Below are positions 52,045 to 59,705 of a DNA stretch of 64,000 nucleotides, in pieces. Below the pieces are notes generated by a model. It searched no databases. It was not told the DNA's origin and saw only the letters and a list, made by a program, of their open reading frames with translations. The stretch comes from Flavobacterium sharifuzzamanii (GTDB lineage Bacteria > Bacteroidota > Bacteroidia > Flavobacteriales > Flavobacteriaceae), in contig NZ_QJGZ01000038.1 of the NCBI RefSeq assembly GCF_003254585.1, positions 1-64,000 of the forward strand, written 5' to 3'. A program made the translations under genes and the position numbers. The first letter of the stretch is position 1. Each line of letters begins with the position of its first letter.

Positions 52045-52827
52045 ATGGACAAAATTACTTTTACCCGATCAGAACTTTATGATTTGGTTTGGAAATTTCC
52101 GATTCCGCAGATTGCAAAGCATTATGAGATTTCCAGTATGGGAATCAAAAATGCCTGTGAAAAAATGGAGATACCACTTCCCAAAAGCAGATTTTGGGTT
52201 GGGCCAGAATATAAGAGGAAAAATATTCCAGAGCTTTCATTAAATTTTAATGGAAATAATGAGATTACGATTCTAAAAAAGACCTATGAAATGCAACTTA
52301 GAGTTCCTTTAAAATCTACACCTTTGCTTGATTTGACTCAAAGTATAAAAAACGATGTTCGTGCTCCTTTAAGCGTTAGCGATACATTAGAAAAACCAGT
52401 TGAGATTATTGCGTCCACAAAGCAATATTGGGAAAGCAAAATTGTAGATCAAGATATTCTGCTAGATAAGTTGGAAATTTTGGATTTATATGTTTCTAAA
52501 GAAAACTTGGATCGGGCTTTACGTTTTATGAATGCTTTTATCAGACTCATTCAGTATCGCGGACATGAATTTAGAAAAGGTCTAGACGGATTGGATACTG
52601 TTGTTTTTAAAAATGGAATTGAAATTAAAGTTGATTTAAGAGAAGCGCAAAAAAGACTAACCAAAAATAGTATGAGGGAAACTTGGGGATATGTTTTTAC
52701 AGGCGATTTCATTTTTAGAATTTCAAGAAGAGCAAATAAAAAAGAATGGCGCGACGGAAAAATTAAGCTTGAAAATAATCTTGCATTGATTATGGCTAAA
52801 CTAGAATTAATGGCTGCGGAAGATTAA
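52045..52827 (+). CDS. Protein of unknown function with N-terminal HTH-like domain
   Basis: 260 aa, soluble, basic. The first ~55 residues (FTRSELYDLVWKFPIPQIAK, HYEISSMGIKNACEKMEIPL, PKSRFWVGPEYKR) match a short helical domain found in many proteobacterial and Bacteroidota proteins (ELYxLVWxxP...LAKxxxISxxxxxxxCxxxxIPxPxxGxW), which looks like a DNA-binding helix-turn-helix. The rest contains a Lys/Arg-rich helical part and a C-terminal RISRRANKKEWRDGKIKLEN segment. No enzyme motif is recognised. Such proteins often occur near mobile or accessory genes. Here it stands alone between the RND operon and a repeat block. Confidence 0.65.
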   Translation: MDKITFTRSELYDLVWKFPIPQIAKHYEISSMGIKNACEKMEIPLPKSRFWVGPEYKRKNIPELSLNFNGNNEITILKKTYEMQLRVPLKSTPLLDLTQSIKNDVRAPLSVSDTLEKPVEIIASTKQYWESKIVDQDILLDKLEILDLYVSKENLDRALRFMNAFIRLIQYRGHEFRKGLDGLDTVVFKNGIEIKVDLREAQKRLTKNSMRETWGYVFTGDFIFRISRRANKKEWRDGKIKLENNLALIMAKLELMAAED

Positions 52828-52847
52828 ATTTCGAAGTGGGATAAAAT

Positions 52848-53115
52848 ATGTCGCTCCGCTGGAGCTTTGTTTTATATGTGGCTATTCTTTGCTATAAATA
52901 TCCCGCTTCTCCGAAGCTTATAAAGAGAAATCTTCCAAAGCTTTATATTGTAAATGTTCAATCTTTGCTATAAATATCCCGCTTCTCCGAAGCTTATAAA
53001 GAGAAATCTTCCAAAACTTTATATTGTAAATTGTTAGGTAGTGCCCCAACGGGGCAAAATATTTATAGAATTTCAATAAGACGAATGGGAAAAAGCTCCA
53101 GCGGAGCGACACATT
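52848..53115. repeat. GCTCCGCTGGAGC palindromes with a 76-bp tandem duplication
   Basis: A 76-bp unit (52886-52961) starting TCTTTGCTATAAATATCCCG is directly repeated at 52962-53037 with few changes. The flanks have TATGTCGCTCCGCTGGAGCT (52847), CCCCAACGGGG and AGCTCCAGCGGAGCGACA, the two ends being inverted copies of one another. Confidence 0.7.
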
Positions 53116-53138
53116 TTTTTTGCTTTTCGAAAGTTTAC

Positions 53139-53176
53139 AAAAAAAGAGGTTTTCTTTTGAGAAAACCTCTTTTTTC
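53139..53176 (-). terminator. Terminator after the ring-cleaving dioxygenase gene
   Basis: AAAAAGAGGTTTTC-TTTT-GAGAAAACCTCTTTTTT: a 13-bp stem with T-runs on both strands, 40 bp beyond the dioxygenase stop. Confidence 0.8.
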
Positions 53177-53216
53177 AAATAGTTGTGTTGTGGTTTAAAA
53201 GAAACCAGTCTTTAAA

Positions 53217-54155
53217 TTAATTAATTTTAACCAAATGTTTTTCAATAGCTTCTCTTTGTGGCTCATATTGAGCAGGAAGTTTTAAGTTCTGACCTAATTC
53301 TTCTAAGCTTTCGTTTACTGTAAATCCAGGATTATCAGTTGCAATTTCGAATAAAACTCCTCCTGGCTCTCTGAAATATAGAGAGTGGAAATACTGTCTG
53401 TCGATTTGTGGTGTAATAGACAATCCGTAATCTTCGATTTTCTCTCTGAATTTCATCAAAATTTCGTCATTTGGAACACGGAATGCTACGTGATGAATAG
53501 TTCCGTTTGCGTTTAAACCACGTTTTTCCTCTGGTAATTCTACCAAGTCAACAATTGCAGCATTTTCTACAGCATCTGTTGCATAACGGTAGCGGTTTAC
53601 TTCCTGATCGATTAATTTGTAACCGAATATATCAGTTAAGATTGCAGCAGTTGCTTTGATGCTGTTTAAAGTCAAAGTAATATTATGAAAACCTTTTGTA
53701 GCCACATCTGCTTTTACTTCGTCAGTTTCCCAAGCTTTTCTGTTATCGTTTGTTTTAGATTCGATTAACTCTAATTTTAGTCCGTCTGGATCTAAGAAAG
53801 TCAGATATTTTTCTCCAAACTTTTCAGCTGGTTTATTGTAAATTACATTGTATTTTTCAAAACGTTTCTGCCAGAAATCTAAACTTCCTTTTGGAACAGA
53901 GTAACCAATTTCAGTAGCCATTCCAGAACCTTTTCTTCCTTGTTGGATTCCTTCGCCCCAAGGGAAAAAAGTTAGAATTGTTCCAGCGCTTCCTACTTCG
54001 TCACCAAAGTAAAAATGGTATGTTCCAGGATCGTCAAAGTTTACTGTTTTTTTGATAAATCTTAATCCTAAAACTTTAGAATAAAAGTCAAAATTACGTT
54101 TAGCGTCACCTGCAATTGCAGTAATATGGTGTAAGCCTAATATTTTATTTTCCAT
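53217..54155 (-). CDS. Ring-cleaving dioxygenase, VOC family (MhqA/MhqO-like)
   Basis: 312 aa with two VOC modules (residues ~5-130 and ~150-280). Metal ligands are visible as LHHITAIAGD (His 9/10), the TIHHVAFRVPND His of module two and the Glu in REPGGVLFEIATDNPGF. In Bacillus, MhqE/MhqO of this group are induced by hydroquinones and catechols and open the ring. Here an esterase gene of the MhqD type lies two genes upstream on the same strand, so the set resembles the quinone-stress genes. A -7 box (TAAATTTG, 54202-54195) lies 40 bp before the start and a 14-bp palindrome lies further up. Confidence 0.88.
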   Translation of the reverse strand: MENKILGLHHITAIAGDAKRNFDFYSKVLGLRFIKKTVNFDDPGTYHFYFGDEVGSAGTILTFFPWGEGIQQGRKGSGMATEIGYSVPKGSLDFWQKRFEKYNVIYNKPAEKFGEKYLTFLDPDGLKLELIESKTNDNRKAWETDEVKADVATKGFHNITLTLNSIKATAAILTDIFGYKLIDQEVNRYRYATDAVENAAIVDLVELPEEKRGLNANGTIHHVAFRVPNDEILMKFREKIEDYGLSITPQIDRQYFHSLYFREPGGVLFEIATDNPGFTVNESLEELGQNLKLPAQYEPQREAIEKHLVKIN

Positions 54156-54194
54156 GGTATTTGTTATATTAAATTGTTATTGATTTTTCTTTTA

Positions 54195-54202
54195 CAAATT
54201 TA
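54195..54202 (-). promoter_or_regulatory. -7 box of the dioxygenase gene
   Basis: On the - strand TAAATTTG, a perfect TAxxTTTG, 40 bp upstream of the dioxygenase ATG. Confidence 0.5.
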
Positions 54203-54349
54203 CGTCCGTTATGCTTCTGGATCGATTAACCTAGATTAAGAAATGAAATACGGTTCGTTTTTGAAATTTTCAAAGAATAACCAAACCATGTTCCATTTTG
54301 TTAGATGCTTTGTTTTCAGTGTTTTTAAGAAAAAGTCAATTTGATATTA

Positions 54350-54363
54350 CACGATATATCGTG
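54350..54363. promoter_or_regulatory. 14-bp perfect palindrome CACGATATATCGTG
   Basis: Lies between the cupin-like gene and the dioxygenase gene. Its core CGATATATCG also occurs at 62769-62778 in front of the YcaC-type hydrolase gene. It may be an operator for a regulator not encoded in the window. Confidence 0.45.
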
Positions 54364-54416
54364 ATTTTGAGAATGGAGAATGTATATTTAGAGAATTTGA
54401 ACCAACAGAATATGAT

Positions 54417-54767
54417 CTACAATTTTATAAATATTGATTTTCGAAGCTTTGGCTCGATATTTTTTGTTTTATGACCTTTTCCGGTAGTGTCTTCTACCAA
54501 TAAAATTGAACCAGTTGGGAATGTTCTTTTTTCTCCCAGCGAAGTTTCGATTTCTACGCCTCCTTCTAGTAAAACAATATACTGGCGGTCTGGTGCATTA
54601 TGAAAATCGTAATCGTAAGATGGACTTACTTCTCTAAAAACAATAGATTTGACAGGTTCATCTTCAGATAAGAAACCAATATCGCCATTGTTTTTCAACG
54701 GAACTTGAAAGTCTTCAAAATGGCTTTCTCCGTTGGCATCACTGTAAACGCGAGTTATGGTAATCAT
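54417..54767 (-). CDS. Small cupin-fold protein
   Basis: 116 aa, cytosolic. It is a single cupin barrel: FREVSPSYDYDFHNAPDRQY, then YIVLLEGGVEIETSLGEKRTFPTGSILLVED-type core with turns and TGKGHKTKN. Metal ligands are weak (His in DFHNAP and GKGHKT), so it may bind a small molecule without metal. I do not recognise a specific function. The start codon overlaps the stop of the esterase gene by 1 bp, so the two are cotranscribed. It lies between the MhqD-like and MhqO-like genes. Confidence 0.75.
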   Translation of the reverse strand: MITITRVYSDANGESHFEDFQVPLKNNGDIGFLSEDEPVKSIVFREVSPSYDYDFHNAPDRQYIVLLEGGVEIETSLGEKRTFPTGSILLVEDTTGKGHKTKNIEPKLRKSIFIKL

Positions 54768-55387
54768 TATTTTTTATTGAAAATCAATGCATTTGCACAA
54801 TCTACTTCATCCTGACTGATAGTATGTCCCATATTTGGATAGATTTTTTTAGTTACATCTGCACCCATTTTTTCCATAAGCGCTTCGGTATCATTCACTC
54901 TTTCTACAGGAACGTGAAAATCGGGATCGCTTGTTCCAATAAAAACGGGAGTATTTTCAAAGTTTCCAGAATAATGATTTTCATAAACTTGATCGCCAAT
55001 AAGTCCGCCTGTGAAAGCTACGATTCCACCATATTTTGCTGCATTTCGGGTTGTAAATTCCAAAGCGAGACAAGCTCCTTGAGAAAAGCCTAAGAAATAA
55101 ATATTCTCTTTTTCAATTCCGTTTTGCTGAATAGCGACAACAACCTGATGAATTGCATCTAAAGATTTTGAAAATGAAGGTTCATTTTCGTTTAATGGCG
55201 CTAAAAACGAATATGGATACCAAGTTCTATTTTCTGCCTGTGGCGCAACCAATGCAAAATCTTCAACTTTAAGATGTTTGGCGATAGAAAGAATATCATG
55301 AGCACTCGCACCACGACCATGAATCATGATTAAGGCTTTTTTCGCTTCGTTTAAAGGAACACCGTCTGTTAATATATCTGTATTCAT
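54767..55387 (-). CDS. Carboxylesterase/phospholipase, MhqD-like alpha/beta hydrolase
   Basis: 206 aa. MIHGRGASAHDILSIAKHL forms the oxyanion hole. The nucleophile elbow GFSQGACLALE puts Ser at 102; Asp is in GTSDPDFHVP and His in YPNMGHTISQDE. The family is the small esterase group that includes MhqD, which is induced with ring-cleaving dioxygenases by quinones. It overlaps the cupin gene by 1 bp. There is ~75 bp to the GNAT gene upstream, containing a short repeat (AGTCTAGAGACTAGAGACT). Confidence 0.88.
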   Translation of the reverse strand: MNTDILTDGVPLNEAKKALIMIHGRGASAHDILSIAKHLKVEDFALVAPQAENRTWYPYSFLAPLNENEPSFSKSLDAIHQVVVAIQQNGIEKENIYFLGFSQGACLALEFTTRNAAKYGGIVAFTGGLIGDQVYENHYSGNFENTPVFIGTSDPDFHVPVERVNDTEALMEKMGADVTKKIYPNMGHTISQDEVDCANALIFNKK

Positions 55388-55463
55388 AGTATTTAATCTT
55401 TAATTTTAGTCTAGAGACTAGAGACTTTCATCTCCAGTCTTTCGTCTTTAATCTTTCTTCTTT

Positions 55464-55754
55464 CTACTTCTTCCAAATATATGCATATTCATCTGGATGT
55501 CTTTTGAATTGCGCATGAACATAAGGACAAAGCGGCAAAACTTTCAAATTGTTGGCACGAACGTACGATACCATTTCTTCTAAAAGTTTTTTTGCATAAC
55601 CTTTTCCTTCTGCTTCTGGTTCAACTCCTGTGTGATAAACTGTTAATAGATCAGGTTTAATGCTTACCGTCATTTCGCCCAGTTTTTTATCATCTACATA
55701 AAGATTAAAAGCACCATGTTTTTTTTCGTCTAATTCTAGTTTTATTGTTTCCAT
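55464..55754 (-). CDS. Small GNAT-family acetyltransferase (YjdJ type)
   Basis: 96 aa, the short Gcn5-related type without the N-terminal strands. The acetyl-CoA loop is VEPEAEGKGYAKKLLEEMVS (residues ~50-69) and the family-typical end VLPLCPYVHAQFKRHPDEYA follows. Proteins of this type are widely conserved but the acceptor is unknown. The length is normal for the group. It is on the same strand as its neighbours, ~75 bp before the esterase gene and ~120 bp after the DUF1275 gene, so it may be transcribed alone. Confidence 0.88.
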   Translation of the reverse strand: METIKLELDEKKHGAFNLYVDDKKLGEMTVSIKPDLLTVYHTGVEPEAEGKGYAKKLLEEMVSYVRANNLKVLPLCPYVHAQFKRHPDEYAYIWKK

Positions 55755-55876
55755 ATTATTGGGTTATATTTTTGTTCTATAGGTATTTCAGTTATCTCTT
55801 TTTTTAGGAAAAAGAGATAAAACCATTCTTTAAAGATACTATATTATTTAGTAAACTGCAATTCAAAAAGGCTTGT

Positions 55877-56548
55877 TTACTGGCTGTCTCTATGGTATAA
55901 ATAGCAAATAATCATAGCGATACCAGGCAGAATTAAAGTTCCTAATCCGAAAAACTTTCCTGCAACAGCACCAAGAAAACATCCGACAAGAAATCCGATT
56001 ATAGTAACTAATTGCTTTTTAAAACTTAATAAAACTTCAGCGTCTTTAAATCCGTTTTTTAATAGATTTCCCAAATCGAGAGAAGCCTGCGTTACATTTC
56101 CTGTCATCATAGTTGTCGGGCCGTGCGTTTCTTTAGCGTAAAGCTTTCCAAAAGCATTCTGAAGCCCCATTGCAAATACAGTCGTCATGGCAACAGTATA
56201 CATCGTCCATTCTGCGAAATTCTGAAGATATCCGAAAACGTAAGAAGCAATGCCGCTTAAAACCAGTATTATTCCTTCCCAAAATAAAATAGTGTAACGA
56301 TTAGTGGCTTTTAATGCAATTCTTCCGCCGGTAATGACTGCAATAATAAAAATTGGGAAAGTAAGCAGTTTTATCCACGCATGTAGATCTGAGCCTTTGA
56401 TAATTTGGTAAGCAAATACGATAAAGTTACCTGTAACATGTGCCGAAAATATCGAATCGGCAGCGACAAAGGTTACGGTATCGCAATACCCTGCTATGAT
56501 TGTTAGAAGCAGGGTTACGTACCAAATATTGTTTTGTTTTATTTCCAT
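55877..56548 (-). CDS. DUF1275 (YoaK) membrane protein
   Basis: 223 aa with six transmembrane segments. DTVTFVAADSIFSAHVTGNF near residue 25 and the later ETHGPTTMMTGNVTQASLDL near 140 are the two halves of the family signature. DUF1275 proteins are inner-membrane proteins of unknown function, often near stress and transport genes. The gene is 9 bp downstream of dps on the same strand, so the two are probably cotranscribed. No active-site residues are known for the family. Confidence 0.9.
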   Translation of the reverse strand: MEIKQNNIWYVTLLLTIIAGYCDTVTFVAADSIFSAHVTGNFIVFAYQIIKGSDLHAWIKLLTFPIFIIAVITGGRIALKATNRYTILFWEGIILVLSGIASYVFGYLQNFAEWTMYTVAMTTVFAMGLQNAFGKLYAKETHGPTTMMTGNVTQASLDLGNLLKNGFKDAEVLLSFKKQLVTIIGFLVGCFLGAVAGKFFGLGTLILPGIAMIICYLYHRDSQ

Positions 56549-56557
56549 AATTTCTTT

Positions 56558-57031
56558 TTAGTTTAAATGAGCGCGAAGCATCCACGCCATTTTTTCATGA
56601 TTTTCTACAAGACCTGTTATAAAATCGCTTGTTCCTGCATCTTGCAGATCGTTAGCAATAAGATTTATGTTTTCTCTCAGATAAATAATAATGCTTTCGT
56701 GATCTAAAAGTAATTCTTTAATAAAACCATTACTATCATTTTTCTCCTGCAATTCTTCAGTAAGATGTGTTAAAGCTAAGAAATCTTTTAAAGTTGCTGG
56801 CGTATAATGACCTAAAGAACGGATTCTTTCTGCAACAGTATCCACAATTTCGTCAATGGCATCATATTGCTGTTCAAAGAAAATATGTTTGTTGTAGAAG
56901 TCTGGACCTTCTACGTTCCAGTGTGCTCTTTTTGTTTTAGTGTAAAGTATAAATTCGTCTGCAAGAACTTTAGCTAAAATTTCTGCAATTTTTGAGATGT
57001 TGTCCTGTTTGATTCCGATGTTTGCTTTCAT
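56558..57031 (-). CDS. dps: Dps-family ferritin-like DNA-protection protein
   Basis: 157 aa. Dps forms a 12-mer that oxidises iron with peroxide and shields DNA. The ferroxidase site is visible: HWNVEGPDFYNKHIFFEQQY (His, His and Glu/Asp ligands between subunits) and DEIVDTVAERIRSLG. The N-terminal tail is short and has few Lys, so DNA binding may be weak. It is followed 9 bp later by the DUF1275 gene. It fits the peroxide-defence theme of OxyR, OsmC and Ohr elsewhere in the window, but no OxyR site was identified upstream. Confidence 0.94.
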   Translation of the reverse strand: MKANIGIKQDNISKIAEILAKVLADEFILYTKTKRAHWNVEGPDFYNKHIFFEQQYDAIDEIVDTVAERIRSLGHYTPATLKDFLALTHLTEELQEKNDSNGFIKELLLDHESIIIYLRENINLIANDLQDAGTSDFITGLVENHEKMAWMLRAHLN

Positions 57032-57054
57032 TTTTAAATTAGGTTTTATAAAGT

Positions 57055-57112
57055 TATGAATTATGAGTTATGAGTTATGAGTTATGAGTTATGAGTTTTG
57101 AGTTTTGAGTTA
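57055..57112. repeat. Minisatellite TTATGAG
   Basis: Six to seven tandem units of GAGTTATGAGTTATGAG-type sequence with two GTTTTGAG variants. It lies in the dps promoter region, 24 bp upstream of the ATG. A short relative is at 36852. Confidence 0.7.
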
Positions 57113-57173
57113 TGGAGGAATCTAAATGAATAAACACATAGGAACATGGTTTTTTTCTTTAAAAAGATATTAG

Positions 57174-57346
57174 AAAGAAACTAGTTTCTAACACATAGAT
57201 TGTTGTGTTGAAAAAGGCAGATGAAAGAATTAAAAATTAAAAAATCTGCTTAATCTGCTCAATCTGCGAGAGAATAAATATGCTATGTGTATTAATGCAA
57301 GTGAAACGCCTTTTACTCGCTCCAAAAAGCTATGTTTCTATGTGTT
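57174..57346. repeat. Mosaic intergenic repeat, copy B, with inserted AATCTGC palindrome
   Basis: Shares the outer blocks with 20051-20141. The part 57215-57273 (GGCAGATGAAAG ... AAATCTGCTTAATCTGCTC ... GCGAGAGA) is an AATCTGC element that copy A lacks at this point. Confidence 0.65.
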
Positions 57347-57366
57347 AAAAATATTTTGTGTTTAAA

Positions 57367-57801
57367 TTAATTGTTTAATAATGTTATTAAATAATAATCA
57401 AGCGAATACGTTCCTGCGCCAAGGGCAAGAAGTAGTAATAAAGATAAAGTGTACATGTAGGGCACATCACGTACTTCTAGCGAATCGTTTTTGTGAACCA
57501 CAAAATAACCAATTACCGTTACACCAATTGTAGGCAAGACAGCGAGCCTTGTTCCAAGCCCCAGAATAATAAAAAACGGAATTACAGTATCTGAAAACGT
57601 CGCAACTAAACCGTTTAGTTTTTCAGGTAAATGCAACGGATTCGGGACATGTTCTTTTTGTCCGTCTTCGACTCTGAATTTCTTCATTCCGTGTACTCTG
57701 AATAATTCAATAGCAAGCAGAACTCTAAAAAACAAAAGTGCTGCATTGTTGAATGATGTTCCTAAATCGGAATAAAGGATTTGTTTTATAATATCAATCA
57801 T
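57367..57801 (-). CDS. DoxX-family membrane protein
   Basis: 144 aa from the ATG at 57801; a longer frame to 57876 would overlap the amidohydrolase gene. Four transmembrane helices with the DoxX pattern: LLFFRVLLAIELFRVHGMKK, GLVATFSDTVIPFFIILGLG, TRLAVLPTIGVTVIGYFVVH and MYTLSLLLLLALGAGTYSLD. DoxX proteins are linked to membrane thiol-redox systems in some bacteria. It starts 10 bp after the amidohydrolase stop, so it is in the same operon. The paralogue at 40238 is only distantly similar. Confidence 0.88.
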   Translation of the reverse strand: MIDIIKQILYSDLGTSFNNAALLFFRVLLAIELFRVHGMKKFRVEDGQKEHVPNPLHLPEKLNGLVATFSDTVIPFFIILGLGTRLAVLPTIGVTVIGYFVVHKNDSLEVRDVPYMYTLSLLLLLALGAGTYSLDYYLITLLNN

Positions 57802-57811
57802 TTTTTGAGAT

Positions 57812-59698
57812 TTAAAATGCGAAACAAGAACAGCCCAAAGCTCCCCAGAATGCATTATAATTATTAACTGGAACATTGCTCAATCGTGCAGCGTCATGAT
57901 TGTGTAAATGAACATCGCAACTTCCTGAACAGCTATGAATTTGCGAAGTCAGTTTTGGTTTTGCATCTGCTTTTGCATTTTTTTCAATAGCACTTTGCAG
58001 ACCGCTTCTAACAGGATATCCGTTATAAATATTCGTTGGCGACCAATCTGGTAAAATCGGAATATGGGGAGGGGAGAATGAAGAAAAATCTCCATTTGCA
58101 TACACAATTTTTCCGTCCACAATAGTCAAGTCTGCTTCGATTTTTTTAATGTCTTCGTCGTCAATCGTAAAATAATCTCGATCTAAAACCACTAAATCAG
58201 CAAACATTCCAACTTTGATATCTCCTTTTTTATTTTGTTCCTGCGAAAACCAAGCGCTTCCTCTGGTATACAATTCTAAAGCAGTTTGTCTGTTCAATCT
58301 GGTTTCGTTGTACAATTGCAATCCTCCAACCGTTTTTCCAACCGTCATCCAATACATAGAAACCCACGGATTGTAACTGCTCACACGTGTAGCGTCTGAA
58401 CCCGCGCCGACAGGAACTTCCATTTCAAGCATCTTTTTAATTGGCGGTGTGTTTTCTGCTGCTTTTGCACCATATCGATCTGTAAAATATTCACCTTGAT
58501 AAGCCATTCTGCTTTGAACCGCGATTCCACCTCCTAAAGCTTTTACGCGTTCAATGTTTCTTTCATCAATAGTTTCTGCGTGATCAAATATCCAAGGAAG
58601 TCCGTTGAAAGGAATATCTTGATTAATCTTTTCAAAGACATTCAGAAATCTAGTAATACTTTCGTTGTAAGTTGCATGCAATCTAAAAGGCCAACGATTT
58701 TCTACCAGAAGGCGAACTACTTTTTCTAGATCTGCTTCCATGTTTTCTGGAAGATCTGGTCTTGGCTGCAGAAAATCTTCAAAATCGGCGGCAGAAAAAA
58801 CTAGCATTTCACCAGCACCATTGTGGCGGTACATATCATTTCCCTGATATAGTTTTACTGTATCAATCCAATCTGAAAAATCTTCAAATTCGTGTTTTGG
58901 TTTTTGAGTGAAAAGATTGTACGCAATTCTTACTGTTAATTGGTTCTTTTCATTTAATTCATTCACCACTTTGTAATCGTCTGGAAAATTCTGAAATCCG
59001 CCACCAGCATCAATTACGCTTGTGATTCCGAAGCGGTTCAATTCTTTCATAAAATGACGAGTCGAATTGATTTGATGTTCATACGAAAGCGTTGGACCTT
59101 TAGCCAAAGTCGAGTACAAAATCATCGCATTTGGTGTTGCAATAATAAGCCCTGTCGGTTCTCCGTTAGAATCGCGTTCTATTTGTCCGCCCGGTGGAGC
59201 AGGAGTATTTTTGTTGTATCCAACTGCTCTCAACGCGGCTCTGTTCATAATGGCTCTGTCGTACAGATGCAGAATAAAAACTGGAGTATCTGGCGCAATC
59301 GCATTGATTTCTTCTAAAGTCGGCATTCTGCGTTCGGCAAATTGAAATTCTGACCAACCGCCAACTACACGAACCCATTGCGGATTTGGAGTACGATCTA
59401 CTTGTTCTTTTAGCATTCGAAGCGCATCGGCTAGGGAAGGAACGCCATCCCAACGCAATTCCAAATTATAATTTAATCCGCCGCGAATAAGATGAATATG
59501 AGAATCGTTGATTCCAGGAACAGCTCTTTTATTCTGAAGATCTATTATTTTGGTTTCTTCAGAAGCAAAACTCATAATGTCGCTGTCATTTCCAACGGCA
59601 ATAAATTTTCCGTCCTTGATCGCAACTGCTGTAACATTTGGAGTTTCTGGATTGAAACTATGAATTTTTCCGTTGAATAAAATTAAATCTGCTTTCAT
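57812..59698 (-). CDS. YtcJ-type amidohydrolase with Cys/His-rich C-terminal tail
   Basis: 628 aa. Amidohydrolase 3 family: a TIM barrel with the metal motif GINDSHIHLIRGG (His 67, His 69), later His in LHATYNESITR and FDHAETIDERN, and the late Asp in GAGSDATRVSSYNPW. Substrates of this group are varied formamide- or amide-type compounds; none can be assigned. The last ~43 residues are unusual: HSCSGSCDVHLHNHD and GCSCFAF contain four Cys and four His (C590, C594, C623, C625; H588, H597, H599, H601), which could bind metal. It lies between the DoxX and M17-domain genes, all on one strand. Confidence 0.88.
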   Translation of the reverse strand: MKADLILFNGKIHSFNPETPNVTAVAIKDGKFIAVGNDSDIMSFASEETKIIDLQNKRAVPGINDSHIHLIRGGLNYNLELRWDGVPSLADALRMLKEQVDRTPNPQWVRVVGGWSEFQFAERRMPTLEEINAIAPDTPVFILHLYDRAIMNRAALRAVGYNKNTPAPPGGQIERDSNGEPTGLIIATPNAMILYSTLAKGPTLSYEHQINSTRHFMKELNRFGITSVIDAGGGFQNFPDDYKVVNELNEKNQLTVRIAYNLFTQKPKHEFEDFSDWIDTVKLYQGNDMYRHNGAGEMLVFSAADFEDFLQPRPDLPENMEADLEKVVRLLVENRWPFRLHATYNESITRFLNVFEKINQDIPFNGLPWIFDHAETIDERNIERVKALGGGIAVQSRMAYQGEYFTDRYGAKAAENTPPIKKMLEMEVPVGAGSDATRVSSYNPWVSMYWMTVGKTVGGLQLYNETRLNRQTALELYTRGSAWFSQEQNKKGDIKVGMFADLVVLDRDYFTIDDEDIKKIEADLTIVDGKIVYANGDFSSFSPPHIPILPDWSPTNIYNGYPVRSGLQSAIEKNAKADAKPKLTSQIHSCSGSCDVHLHNHDAARLSNVPVNNYNAFWGALGCSCFAF

Positions 59699-59705
59699 AA
59701 TTAAA

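Noticed and set aside
57802..57876. Longer start for the DoxX gene
   Set aside because: It would overlap the end of the amidohydrolase gene; the ATG at 57801 fits the first helix and the operon spacing.
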